Shown: piece by piece, positions 46,212 to 53,841 of the stretch
How positions within the stretch are numbered: position 1 is the stretch's first letter
How the letters are laid out: each line of letters starts with the position of its first letter
Assembly (NCBI RefSeq): GCF_018271975.1
Contig: NZ_JAGUCN010000009.1
Coordinates: forward strand, 1 to 64,000
From: Carboxylicivirga mesophila
GTDB taxonomy: Bacteria; Bacteroidota; Bacteroidia; Bacteroidales; Marinilabiliaceae
Length of the DNA stretch: 64,000 nt
Direction of reading: 5' to 3'
Notes under the pieces: generated by a model
The model's input: only the letters and a program-made list of their open reading frames with translations
The model's database searches: none
Told to the model about the DNA's origin: nothing
Translations under genes and position numbers: made by a program

Positions 46212-47497
46212 TATTTACTCATTTTCTTTAATCGAATCGTCACTGCATTTTTGTGCGCCATCAATTGCTCTGCTTCGGCCATTGTTTCAATCGCAGGTCC
46301 CAGCTTGGTCAGTCCAAAAGCACTAATCTTCTGATAGGTTATCTTTTTCATGTAACTATCCAGATTGACACCACTAAATGCATTGGCATAGCCGTGTGTT
46401 GGAAGGGTGTGGTTGGTGCCCGAGGCATAATCGCCTGCACTCTCGGGCGAGTAATTACCTAAGAATACCGAACCCGCATTGCTCACTTTATTGGCAACCT
46501 GCTCATCATCACGCATGGCGATGATCAAGTGCTCAGGCGCATAGTCGTTGCACATGTCGAGCATCTCCTCCACCGTTTTGAGTACCACCAGGCGGCTATT
46601 GGCCAGGGCCTTTTCGGCAATTTCCTTACGGGGCAAGGCCTGTAACTGCTGCTGCACTTCCTGCTCCACCTCATCAAGAAAAGACTCTTTATCGGTTAAT
46701 AAAATCACCTGACTATCGGCGCCGTGCTCCGCCTGCGAAAGCAGATCAGATGCTACAAAAGCCGCATCGGCACTCTCATCGGCCAGCACCATCACCTCCG
46801 ATGGTCCGGCCGGCATGTCAATGGCCACATCCTTGAGGCTCACCAGCTGCTTGGCTGCCGTTACAAAGCGGTTACCCGGGCCAAATATTTTAGCCACCAA
46901 AGGCACCGAAGCGGTACCATAGGCCATGGCTCCGATGGCCTGAATACCTCCTAACTTAAATATGCGGCTCACGCCCACCAATGAAGCGGCATACAGGATG
47001 GCCGGATTAACCTGGCCATCGCTGTTGGCAGGCGTGCACAGCACTACTTCTTTACAGCCAGCAATACGGGCAGGAATTCCCAACATAAGCACCGTTGAAA
47101 ACAGAGGCGCAGTACCCCCCGGGATGTATAGTCCCACCGAATCAATGGCCACACTCTTCTGCCAGCAACGCACACCAGGCATGGTCTCCACCACTTCGCG
47201 CTGTGTTTTTTGCGACTGATGAAAGGTTTCAATATTTTGCTTTGCTATCAGTATGGCATCTTTCAAATCACTGCTAACTGCCATGCAGGCCTCATCAATC
47301 TCTGTTTGCGACACTTCAAGCGTATCCAGATCAACACCGTCAAACATGCGGGTATACTTAATTAAGGCGGCATCGCCATTTCTTTTGATATCATCCAGTA
47401 TACCTCGGGCAGTATCATATACATCTTCCAAACCGTTATCGGGACGTTCCAATAACTGGCTCCATTCATTTTTGGGGGGATAAAGAACTTTCTGCAT
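46211..47497 (-). CDS. hisD: Histidinol dehydrogenase
   Basis: NAD-dependent zinc enzyme for the last two oxidations of histidine synthesis, 428 residues. The zinc-site region DLLSQAEHGADSQ, the substrate-binding PEHLIIAM, and the GPGNRFVTAAKQLV and DMPAGPSEVMVLAD segments are all typical. The 169-base gap after hisG carries two AGCT-rich words and a low-complexity GGTCTTCGGTCATCGG stretch; no terminator is seen, so the operon probably continues. Confidence 0.96.
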   Translation of the reverse strand: MQKVLYPPKNEWSQLLERPDNGLEDVYDTARGILDDIKRNGDAALIKYTRMFDGVDLDTLEVSQTEIDEACMAVSSDLKDAILIAKQNIETFHQSQKTQREVVETMPGVRCWQKSVAIDSVGLYIPGGTAPLFSTVLMLGIPARIAGCKEVVLCTPANSDGQVNPAILYAASLVGVSRIFKLGGIQAIGAMAYGTASVPLVAKIFGPGNRFVTAAKQLVSLKDVAIDMPAGPSEVMVLADESADAAFVASDLLSQAEHGADSQVILLTDKESFLDEVEQEVQQQLQALPRKEIAEKALANSRLVVLKTVEEMLDMCNDYAPEHLIIAMRDDEQVANKVSNAGSVFLGNYSPESAGDYASGTNHTLPTHGYANAFSGVNLDSYMKKITYQKISAFGLTKLGPAIETMAEAEQLMAHKNAVTIRLKKMSK

Positions 47498-47666
47498 TGT
47501 ATTTTCAGCTTATAGCCAAGCCCCTGGGCAAAGGCTACTCCCTTATGCGGGATAATTTTAACTCATATTACTTCTATCTGACTGATTAGCTTTTAGCTAA
47601 TGGCTGATAGCCGATAACGATTTCCATATAATACATTTATCATCGGTCTTCGGTCATCGGCCTTCT

Positions 47667-48527
47667 CTATAAAATCATCTTCTCAATAGGTACAACCAAT
47701 AGCCCTTCGGCTCCTAAAGCCTTAAGCTGACCAATTATTTCCCAGAACTTCTTCTCCTGTATTACCGAGTGCACCGAGCTCCATCCTTTTTCGGCCAATG
47801 GCAATACTGTCGGACTTTTCATACCAGGCAGAATCTTCACAATCTCTTCCACTTTATCATTTGGCACGTTCATCAGGATGTATTTGTTTGAGTTGGCCGC
47901 CATCACCGAATTAATGCGAAACAACATTTCATCCAACAGGGCCTGCTTCTCAGCTGATAGTCCCGAACCTGAAACCAGCAATGCCTCTGACTTCATCACC
48001 ACTTTGACTTCCTTTAGGCGATTGGCCACCAAAGTACTACCTGAGCTTACAATATCAAATATGGCATCGGCCAAACCAATACCCGGTGCTATCTCCACCG
48101 AACCGGCAATCTCGTGTATCTCAGCATTAATATTCTGTTCCTTAAAGAACTTCTCAAGAATTACTGGATAGGAGGTCGCCACCTTCTTGTCTTTAAAATA
48201 GTCCAGGCCAGTGTATTCATCAGCTTTTGGAATGGCCAGAGACAGACGACATTTACTAAAACCCAAACGCTTAACTATATTTAAATCAAAGCCTTTCTCG
48301 GCCATTTCATTCTCACCCACAATGCCAATATCGGCCACATCATCAGCTACCGTCTGCGGTATATCATCATCGCGCAAAAACAATACCTCGATGGGAAAGT
48401 TGGGCGATGAAGCCACCAGTTTTCCACTTCCTACATTGAATTTAATGCCTGCCTCTTTAAGCAGTTTCATTGAATCTTCGTTCAAACGACCTTTCTTTTG
48501 TAATGCAATTCTCAATTTAGTTTCCAT
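47667..48527 (-). CDS. hisG: ATP phosphoribosyltransferase, long form
   Basis: First and committed enzyme of histidine synthesis. The 286-residue length and the C-terminal domain (after about residue 210, with MNVPNDKVEEIVKILPGMKS) mark the long HisG type, which carries its own ACT-like domain for histidine feedback and needs no HisZ. The catalytic part has LRIALQKKGRLNEDSMKLL and the PRPP-binding DIVSSGSTLVANRLKEV. It is the first gene of the operon and lies directly behind two serial transcription attenuators, so it is controlled both by enzyme feedback and by transcription. Confidence 0.96.
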   Translation of the reverse strand: METKLRIALQKKGRLNEDSMKLLKEAGIKFNVGSGKLVASSPNFPIEVLFLRDDDIPQTVADDVADIGIVGENEMAEKGFDLNIVKRLGFSKCRLSLAIPKADEYTGLDYFKDKKVATSYPVILEKFFKEQNINAEIHEIAGSVEIAPGIGLADAIFDIVSSGSTLVANRLKEVKVVMKSEALLVSGSGLSAEKQALLDEMLFRINSVMAANSNKYILMNVPNDKVEEIVKILPGMKSPTVLPLAEKGWSSVHSVIQEKKFWEIIGQLKALGAEGLLVVPIEKMIL

Positions 48528-48552
48528 GTTATGTTCTTTTTAAAATATTGTC

Positions 48553-48585
48553 AATAAAAAAGGCTTACCCTGTGGATAAGCCTTT
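48553..48585 (-). terminator. his attenuator 2, terminator
   Basis: On minus: AAAGGCTTATCC (48574-48585), loop ACA, GGGTAAGCCTTT (48559-48570), then three further T's directly after the stem, making a six-T run. One G-U pair. The competing antiterminator pairs GGATGAGC (48616-48623), which spans the leader-2 stop region, with GCTTATCC (48574-48581). It lies 25 bases before hisG. Confidence 0.9.
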
Positions 48586-48612
48586 AAATGTTATGCTGTT
48601 ATATACAACACC

Positions 48613-48672
48613 TCAGCTCATCCGGCAGAACAAGTAATGATGATGATGAATATGAATAGTAAATTGTGTCAT
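48613..48672 (-). CDS. his leader peptide 2 (19 aa)
   Basis: Translates as MTQFTIHIHHHHYLFCRMS, with five His codons among six consecutive positions. It starts about 10 bases after the T-run of attenuator 1, so it can only be transcribed when attenuator 1 has been read through. It resembles leader peptide 1 in start, His run and following aromatic residues, suggesting duplication. The last codons (CGG ATG AGC TGA) contain the antiterminator strand. Ribosome stalling at His codons would leave that strand free. Confidence 0.88.
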   Translation of the reverse strand: MTQFTIHIHHHHYLFCRMS

Positions 48673-48682
48673 AACTGTTGAT

Positions 48683-48716
48683 AAAAAAAAGCGGCTTACC
48701 ATTTCTGGTAAGCCGC
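48683..48716 (-). terminator. his attenuator 1, terminator
   Basis: On minus: GCGGCTTACC (48707-48716), loop AGAAAT, GGTAAGCCGC (48691-48700), then eight T's. The arms are perfect. The competing antiterminator pairs CTGGTAGGC (48749-48757), which includes the leader-1 stop codon, with GCTTACCAG (48705-48713), with one G-U pair. Confidence 0.93.
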
Positions 48717-48750
48717 AGTTGATATTTTGATTTTACACACCAATCACCGC

Positions 48751-48801
48751 CTACCAGTTGAGCAGGAAATAATGATGATGATGATGAGTAAAATTTTGCA
48801 T
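48751..48801 (-). CDS. his leader peptide 1 (16 aa)
   Basis: Translates as MQNFTHHHHHYFLLNW with five consecutive CAT codons, then a TAG stop. The stop lies inside the antiterminator strand. This is the classic arrangement for attenuation by charged tRNA-His: a ribosome finishing the peptide covers the strand and lets the terminator form, and one stalled at His codons does not. Confidence 0.92.
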   Translation of the reverse strand: MQNFTHHHHHYFLLNW

Positions 48802-48822
48802 GTCTTTGTTTTTAATTCGATA

Positions 48823-48853
48823 CAAATGTAGCCTCAATATTTACAATTGCAAA
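48823..48853 (-). promoter_or_regulatory. his operon promoter
   Basis: On minus: TTTG (48850-48853), exactly 19 bases, then TACATTTG (48823-48830), a full match to the Bacteroidota consensus. It lies 21 bases upstream of leader peptide 1. No other promoter is visible between the two attenuators. Confidence 0.85.
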
Positions 48854-48898
48854 TTTTCAGGTCAATTTTTTATTTATTTATAAGTTAGTTGATCTATA

Positions 48899-49291
48899 TC
48901 ATACTTTAGACATCCTTTCAAATGACGCATATTGCTGGTCAGTACCTTTTATGTGTTTCACCAACCATTCTTTTAGAAAATTGGTGACCTCAATGGATAG
49001 AATCAGCTTGCCGCCTTTCAAACGTTCATAATAACTCTGAGTCTTATCAATAAACTCCTTGTGTAACATTTCATGTTCCTTAAGATTCGGATAATTCATG
49101 CGGCGCATATGATCTTCTTCATTGGCAAAATGCGTTTTGGTATATGCTACCAGGCCAAATATTAATTCCTCAAGTCTTTCGCGAGGAGAATTATCTTTTA
49201 TCCCTTTGTAAAAGTTATCAATTAAGGTAAATAACTCTTTATGTTCATTGTCAATCACGGCATTATTTACCGATAATTCTTCAGTCCACAT
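48899..49291 (-). CDS. Bacteriohemerythrin
   Basis: Single-domain cytoplasmic O2-binding di-iron protein of 130 residues. All seven iron ligands can be placed: His17, His54, Glu58, His73, His77, His113 and Asp118, in DNEHKELF, TKTHFANEED, LKEHEMLH and VKHIKGTD. It may store or deliver oxygen, or act in redox sensing. It has a -7 type element TATTTTTG on minus at 49316-49323 and is separated from hisG by the his leader, so it is unlikely to be in that operon. Confidence 0.93.
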   Translation of the reverse strand: MWTEELSVNNAVIDNEHKELFTLIDNFYKGIKDNSPRERLEELIFGLVAYTKTHFANEEDHMRRMNYPNLKEHEMLHKEFIDKTQSYYERLKGGKLILSIEVTNFLKEWLVKHIKGTDQQYASFERMSKV

Positions 49292-49315
49292 AGTTGTTTA
49301 TATTTAGTTGCCCTG

Positions 49316-49323
49316 CAAAAATA
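49316..49323 (-). promoter_or_regulatory. Bacteriohemerythrin promoter -7 element
   Basis: On minus TATTTTTG matches TAnnTTTG, 24 bases before the ATG. No good -33 box is visible. Confidence 0.5.
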
Positions 49324-49432
49324 ATTAGCCTTAGTTAATTTAACATACGAAAAGCCCAATATTACTAAAATAAACCTCTACCGTTCAACCTGAATCTCGC
49401 ACTACAATCTGCAATTATGTTGGTCCTGAAAT

Positions 49433-49463
49433 TTTGAAACTCTTCATCTTTCCCTTACTTTCG
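49433..49463 (+). promoter_or_regulatory. pssA promoter
   Basis: TTTG (49433-49436), 19 bases, TACTTTCG (49456-49463), the TTCG variant. Its position shows that the start at 49485 is the real one, because an upstream in-frame start would lie inside the promoter. Confidence 0.7.
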
Positions 49464-49484
49464 ACAAAAAATAAACGCATTATT

Positions 49485-50213
49485 ATGAGTATTAAACAGC
49501 ATATACCTAACCTACTCACCAGTTTGAACGTCTTATGTGGTGTTCTCGCCGTTTTTTTTGCTTTAAATGCGCGAATAGACATCGCCATCTGGCTGATTTT
49601 TGCGGGTGCTTTATTTGATTTCAGTGATGGATTTGCAGCCAGATTGCTCAAAGCATACAGTAACATTGGGAAAGAACTGGACTCACTGGCTGACCTTATC
49701 AGCTTTGGGGCTGCACCGGCTGCTATCTGGTCAACCATCATCAAGTATCAGCTAACAGGCAGCTATGCTACCAACTTTTTTGCACTATCACTATCTCAAC
49801 AGGTATTTACACTCCTACCATTTATAATGGTTGCTTTTGCAGCTTTTCGATTAGCTAAGTTTAATGTAGATACAAGGCAAACTGAAAATTTCCTTGGCCT
49901 CACCACTACCGCCACGGGCATATTCACTGCTGCTCTGGCTTATAAGTTTATTGAAACACCCGAATGGTTTGCCTGGATGAGTCCATTAGTAATTTTAGCC
50001 CTAATAGTTTTCTTCAGCATCATGCTTATCAGCGAGGTCCCCATGTTCTCATTGAAATTTAAAAACATCAAATGGGCAAATAACAAAGAACGATTCACAC
50101 TACTATTCCTGGCCATCGTTTTTGTAGTACTTTTGGGCGTGGGAGGCATAGCTGCAGTTATCCTGTATTACATTATTATTTCACTGACCAAATGGTTAAT
50201 TGGTATCAAATAA
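49485..50213 (+). CDS. pssA: CDP-diacylglycerol--serine O-phosphatidyltransferase
   Basis: Inner-membrane enzyme making phosphatidylserine, the precursor of phosphatidylethanolamine. 242 residues from the ATG at 49485. The CDP-alcohol phosphotransferase signature D-x2-D-G-x2-A-R-x8-G-x3-D-x3-D is complete: Asp45, Asp48, Gly49, Ala52-Arg53, Gly62, Asp66 and Asp70. About eight hydrophobic segments follow, with FSIMLISEVPMFSLK near the C terminus, typical of type II PssA. psd, its usual partner, is not in the window. Confidence 0.93.
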   Translation: MSIKQHIPNLLTSLNVLCGVLAVFFALNARIDIAIWLIFAGALFDFSDGFAARLLKAYSNIGKELDSLADLISFGAAPAAIWSTIIKYQLTGSYATNFFALSLSQQVFTLLPFIMVAFAAFRLAKFNVDTRQTENFLGLTTTATGIFTAALAYKFIETPEWFAWMSPLVILALIVFFSIMLISEVPMFSLKFKNIKWANNKERFTLLFLAIVFVVLLGVGGIAAVILYYIIISLTKWLIGIK

Positions 50214-50230
50214 CAAAACAATACACTCAA

Positions 50231-50267
50231 AAAAAGGTCCGTTGGCAGTTACCAGCGGACCTTTTTT
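50231..50267. terminator. Bidirectional terminator after pssA
   Basis: Arms AAAGGTCCGTTGG and CCAGCGGACCTTT (one G-U pair) around CAGTTA, with an A-run before and T-run after, between convergent pssA and the TetR gene. Confidence 0.88.
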
Positions 50268-50283
50268 CATTATGCAATTAATG

Positions 50284-50961
50284 TTATTTCAATAACAATG
50301 TATTTGTAAAATGCTCCAGCATTTCTTTCACTTCCTCATAATCCTCTTCATCCACCTTAACATCTGTTAGACGTGGTAGGTGAATAGCAAAGTAACTATG
50401 GCTGTTGGCCATCTCAAACAAGTTGCTTGCCAATGCCCTAGGATATGGGAACTCAGGATTCACTTCTTTTATCACTTCAGCCACCTTTTCACAAAGCATT
50501 TTATAATTTGAGAAAAAGCCTTCCGTATTTTCCTTATCAACTTCTTTGGTATAATAAGCTTTAGTGCCTTCTGCAATAATCACACGGTGCAATACACTCT
50601 CATTCACATAGTCAATCGCCGGATTTTCCTTATAGGCATATACAAGCGTACTTATAATGATATTCAAGCGCTCAAGTGGCGAACTGATATTCATTGTATT
50701 TATATCTATCAAATAACTTACCCACTCCCAATACCACGATACCAGATAAAGTAACAATAAGTGCTTATTCTCAAAGTATCGATAAACAGAAGCTTCGGTA
50801 GAGCCCATTTTGGCAGCCAGCTTTTTAAAAGTGAAGGCTTCAAAACCGATTTCATCAATTAATAGAATACTATTCTTTATAATATTTTGACCTAGGGAAG
50901 TCTCCTGTGGATCACGAATGTAGAGTTTGTCGTTTAAGCTGATTTTGATTCCAATAGACAT
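50284..50961 (-). CDS. TetR/AcrR-family regulator
   Basis: 225 residues from the ATG at 50961; a TTG lies eight codons upstream. The N-terminal helix-turn-helix is clear (FTFKKLAAKMGSTEASVYRY, followed by FENKHLLL). The C-terminal ligand-binding domain is not of a type I recognise. It is transcribed divergently from the SulP transporter and carbonic anhydrase genes with a shared 200-base region. Control of that pair, and of its own gene, is the natural inference. The direct repeats at 50976-51007 are candidate binding sites. Confidence 0.85.
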   Translation of the reverse strand: MSIGIKISLNDKLYIRDPQETSLGQNIIKNSILLIDEIGFEAFTFKKLAAKMGSTEASVYRYFENKHLLLLYLVSWYWEWVSYLIDINTMNISSPLERLNIIISTLVYAYKENPAIDYVNESVLHRVIIAEGTKAYYTKEVDKENTEGFFSNYKMLCEKVAEVIKEVNPEFPYPRALASNLFEMANSHSYFAIHLPRLTDVKVDEEDYEEVKEMLEHFTNTLLLK

Positions 50962-50975
50962 AGTTGCAAAACTTA

Positions 50976-51007
50976 TTTTGAACAAAAATAGAACTTTTTT
51001 TGAACAA
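50976..51007. promoter_or_regulatory. Direct repeats in the TetR-SulP divergent region
   Basis: TTTTGAACAA occurs at 50976-50985 and again at 50998-51007, 22 bases apart, about two helical turns. The position just upstream of the TetR start suits an autoregulatory operator. This is inference from placement. Confidence 0.4.
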
Positions 51008-51051
51008 GTTTGACGTTTTGATGTTTTAGTATTGCAAAATATTGTAATAGT

Positions 51052-51082
51052 TTTGCTATTATTTTAAAAAGTAATAGATTTG
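51052..51082 (+). promoter_or_regulatory. SulP-carbonic anhydrase promoter
   Basis: TTTG (51052-51055), 19 bases, TAGATTTG (51075-51082), a full consensus match. Another -7-like word, TAGTTTTG (51048-51055), overlaps the -33 box. Confidence 0.75.
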
Positions 51083-51163
51083 CTCCCGAGTTTTTACCTA
51101 ATGCATTATGAATCGAAGCTGTTAACCGGGAACAGCATGTGAAAAAAATTAAAGGATTATACA

Positions 51164-52759
51164 ATGAGTATCTCGCAAAAAAATGGATTATTCAGTACCC
51201 TCAAACAAGACGTTCCTGCTTCTATTGTAGTGTTTTTAGTGGCAGTCCCACTTTGCCTTGGAATTGCCTTGGCTTCAGGTGCACCTCTCTTTTCAGGAAT
51301 CATTGCCGGTATTGTTGGTGGAATTGTTGTTGGAGCATTAAGTGGCTCACAACTTGGCGTAAGCGGCCCTGCTGCCGGCTTAGCCGTTATTGTATTATCA
51401 GCCATAAACGAATTAGGCTCTTTCGAAATCTTTCTGGCAGCAGTTGTTATTAGCGGAGTGATACAACTCATTCTGGGATATGCCAAGGCCGGTATCATCG
51501 GCTATTACTTCCCATCATCAGTTATTAAAGGAATGCTTTCAGGGATTGGCATCATCATTATCTTAAAGCAAATACCACATGGGTTTGGGTATGACAAAGA
51601 TTATGAGGGTAGCTTAAAATTTGTCCAAAGTGATGGTCACAATACCTTATCGGAGATTTACCACATGTTTGAGGCCATCAGCCCAGGTGCGGCCATTATC
51701 ACAGCACTTTCCATGGTTGTGCTAATTCTATGGGAACGACCTTTTATGAAAAGAATTAAGCTTTTCCAGATTGTTCAGGGGCCATTAGTAGTGGTTACCA
51801 TGGGTATACTTCTGAATATGCTGTTTAAAACCATTCCTTCACTAGCTCTCAATACTGATCAGGTTGTGGCAGTGCCAGTTGCCAGCACTATTGCCGGCTT
51901 CTTCGGGCAGTTTACCACACCGGATTTCAGCCAGATATTATCGCCTGCCGTTTGGACCATTGGGGCAACTATTGCCATAGTAGCCAGCCTTGAAACACTA
52001 CTGTGCCTCGAGGCTACTGATAAGCTGGATCCTCAGAAACGCGTTACCCCAACCAATCGCGAGCTAAAAGCGCAGGGTATCGGTAACATCATTTCTGGTT
52101 TCATTGGTGGATTACCTATCACACAGGTAATTGTGCGTAGCTCGACCAACATCCAATCCGGTGGACAAACAAAGATGTCGGCCATTTTACATGGTGTTAT
52201 TATGCTTATCTGTGCCATGGCAATTCCTAATGTGTTAAACCTGATACCACTGGCGAGCTTGGCAGCTATACTTTTTGTAGTTGGATACAAATTGGCTAAA
52301 CCTGCCTTATTTAAGCAGATGTATGCACTTGGCAAAGAGCACTTCATCCCTTTTATGGTCACAATCGCGGGTATCATTTTTACCGATTTGTTGGTGGGGA
52401 TTGTACTCGGATTAGTGGTTGCCGTGATGTACATCCTGTATAACAACTATAAAAAGCCATTCTTATTTGAATCTGATAAACACCTCAATGACAACTACCT
52501 TCACCTGGAACTGGCCGAAGATGTAACATTTATCAACAAAGCCAGCATTCTGAAAACATTAGGGCAAGTACCTGATGGCTCTAAGGTGATGATTGATGCC
52601 TCGCGTTCCATCAATATTTGTCAGGATGTAATTGAAATAATTGAAGAGTTTAAGACCAGTGCCGAATACCGCAACATTGAAGTAGTTATTAAAGAGCGAG
52701 AAAAGAAAGGCATTGAAAACCAACGCAGAGCAGTAGAGTTCGCTTTAAAGGAAATTTAA
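51164..52759 (+). CDS. SulP-family anion transporter, probable bicarbonate carrier
   Basis: 531 residues. The membrane domain (about 11-12 spans) begins DVPASIVVFLVAVPLCLGIA and includes the SulP signature region GPAAGLAVIVLSAI. A short C-terminal STAS domain (from about 445, with SKVMIDASRSINICQDVIE) follows. SulP carriers move sulfate, bicarbonate or other anions. The next gene is a beta-carbonic anhydrase 30 bases away, which argues for bicarbonate, as for BicA-like transporters. The long 80-base leader from the promoter holds no clear structure. Confidence 0.88.
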   Translation: MSISQKNGLFSTLKQDVPASIVVFLVAVPLCLGIALASGAPLFSGIIAGIVGGIVVGALSGSQLGVSGPAAGLAVIVLSAINELGSFEIFLAAVVISGVIQLILGYAKAGIIGYYFPSSVIKGMLSGIGIIIILKQIPHGFGYDKDYEGSLKFVQSDGHNTLSEIYHMFEAISPGAAIITALSMVVLILWERPFMKRIKLFQIVQGPLVVVTMGILLNMLFKTIPSLALNTDQVVAVPVASTIAGFFGQFTTPDFSQILSPAVWTIGATIAIVASLETLLCLEATDKLDPQKRVTPTNRELKAQGIGNIISGFIGGLPITQVIVRSSTNIQSGGQTKMSAILHGVIMLICAMAIPNVLNLIPLASLAAILFVVGYKLAKPALFKQMYALGKEHFIPFMVTIAGIIFTDLLVGIVLGLVVAVMYILYNNYKKPFLFESDKHLNDNYLHLELAEDVTFINKASILKTLGQVPDGSKVMIDASRSINICQDVIEIIEEFKTSAEYRNIEVVIKEREKKGIENQRRAVEFALKEI

Positions 52760-52789
52760 TAGTAGCAACAAGTTTAAAATGACATTAAG

Positions 52790-53419
52790 ATGAGTACCGT
52801 AACACAAACAGCACAATCACAGGCTAGCATCACTCCCGACATGGCAGTTGAACTTTTAAAAGCCGGCAACAAACGTTTTGTTGAGAACAAAGGGCTTCAA
52901 CGCGACTTGTTGCAACAAGTGAACCAAACTGCCGACGGACAATTTCCTTTTGCAGCCGTAGTCAGTTGTATTGATTCACGAATCCCGACAGAGGTGGTAT
53001 TTGACCAGGGTATTGGTGACATTTTTAATGCCCGCGTAGCTGGCAATATTGTCAATGAAGACATACTTGGAAGCCTTGAGTTTGCCTGTAAAATTTCAGG
53101 GTCAAAAGCCATTGTGGTAATGGGCCATACCTCATGCGGTGCTGTAAAAGGCGCCTGCGACAATGCTCAACTGGGTAACTTAACGCAAATGCTGGATAAA
53201 ATTAAACCAGCCGTTGAGCTAACCCCAACAGCCGACGGAGAGGCGCGTGATTCAAACAATACAGAATTTGTAAATCAAGTGGCTGACAAGAATGTTGAGT
53301 TGACCATCGAAAACATTAAAAAGAACAGCGAAGTATTAAATGAAATGCATCAGCAAGGTGAAATTGCCCTTATTGGCGCCATGTATGATGTAAATACAGG
53401 AGAAATTACCTTTAGTTAG
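52790..53419 (+). CDS. Beta-class carbonic anhydrase
   Basis: 209 residues. Zinc ligands Cys60, His113 and Cys116 with the Asp62-Arg64 dyad are seen in VVSCIDSRIP and GHTSCGAVKGAC. It interconverts CO2 and bicarbonate in the cytoplasm. Cotranscription with a SulP carrier suggests a bicarbonate supply module for carboxylating enzymes. No signal peptide is visible. Two terminators in series follow. Confidence 0.94.
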   Translation: MSTVTQTAQSQASITPDMAVELLKAGNKRFVENKGLQRDLLQQVNQTADGQFPFAAVVSCIDSRIPTEVVFDQGIGDIFNARVAGNIVNEDILGSLEFACKISGSKAIVVMGHTSCGAVKGACDNAQLGNLTQMLDKIKPAVELTPTADGEARDSNNTEFVNQVADKNVELTIENIKKNSEVLNEMHQQGEIALIGAMYDVNTGEITFS

Positions 53420-53430
53420 TTATGTTCCCC

Positions 53431-53480
53431 GGGTTGAATACGTCTGTTTCCTGAGTATAAAAAGTATTCAACCCTTTAAT
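53431..53480 (+). terminator. Terminator 1 after carbonic anhydrase
   Basis: Perfect 11-base arms GGGTTGAATAC (53431-53441) and GTATTCAACCC (53464-53474), a 22-base loop, then TTTAATTTT. Confidence 0.75.
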
Positions 53481-53494
53481 TTTACCTGAGTAAT

Positions 53495-53537
53495 GGTGAT
53501 TCGATTTCAGACGTGATTTCGAATCACCTTTTTTTTT
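53495..53537 (+). terminator. Terminator 2 after carbonic anhydrase
   Basis: Perfect 10-base arms GGTGATTCGA (53495-53504) and TCGAATCACC (53519-53528), then nine T's. With terminator 1 it insulates the trp promoter from read-through. Confidence 0.88.
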
Positions 53538-53631
53538 ATAACAATACAGCTTCAATAGGTTGTAATTTATAACATCGACACTAGATATTCCTACAGATTA
53601 TCTGCTAATGAAGAAAAATTCACCAAATCCG

Positions 53632-53664
53632 TTTGGTTTTTAAAAAATTTATTTCAAATATTTG
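53632..53664 (+). promoter_or_regulatory. trp operon promoter
   Basis: TTTG (53632-53635), 21 bases, AATATTTG (53657-53664), matching seven of eight positions of the -7 consensus. It lies 26 bases before the trp leader peptide. Confidence 0.65.
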
Positions 53665-53690
53665 TGGCGTACAATTGCAAAAGCAAGACA

Positions 53691-53753
53691 ATGAATATGA
53701 TTTTAACACATAAAGGCTGGTGGCATCACACTTATCTTTCAACCGAGAGTTAA
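53691..53753 (+). CDS. trp leader peptide (20 aa)
   Basis: Translates as MNMILTHKGWWHHTYLSTES with tandem Trp codons at 10-11. The stop region contains CCGAGAGTT (53743-53751), which can pair with AACTCTCGG (53799-53807) in the terminator. This matches the Bacteroid-trp RNA motif reported upstream of Bacteroidota trp genes. Confidence 0.93.
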   Translation: MNMILTHKGWWHHTYLSTES

Positions 53754-53786
53754 GGGCAATCGTCGTATATGTAAAAAATATGAACA

Positions 53787-53819
53787 AAGGCTTATCGAAA
53801 CTCTCGGTAAGCCTTTTTT
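53787..53819 (+). terminator. trp attenuator terminator
   Basis: Arms AGGCTTATCG and CGGTAAGCCT (one G-U pair) followed by a T-run. The antiterminator CCGAGAGTT/AACTCTCGG (nine perfect pairs) uses part of the loop and 3' arm and so excludes the terminator. It lies 22 bases before trpE. Confidence 0.92.
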
Positions 53820-53841
53820 AATTCCGTAAATTGAACATACC

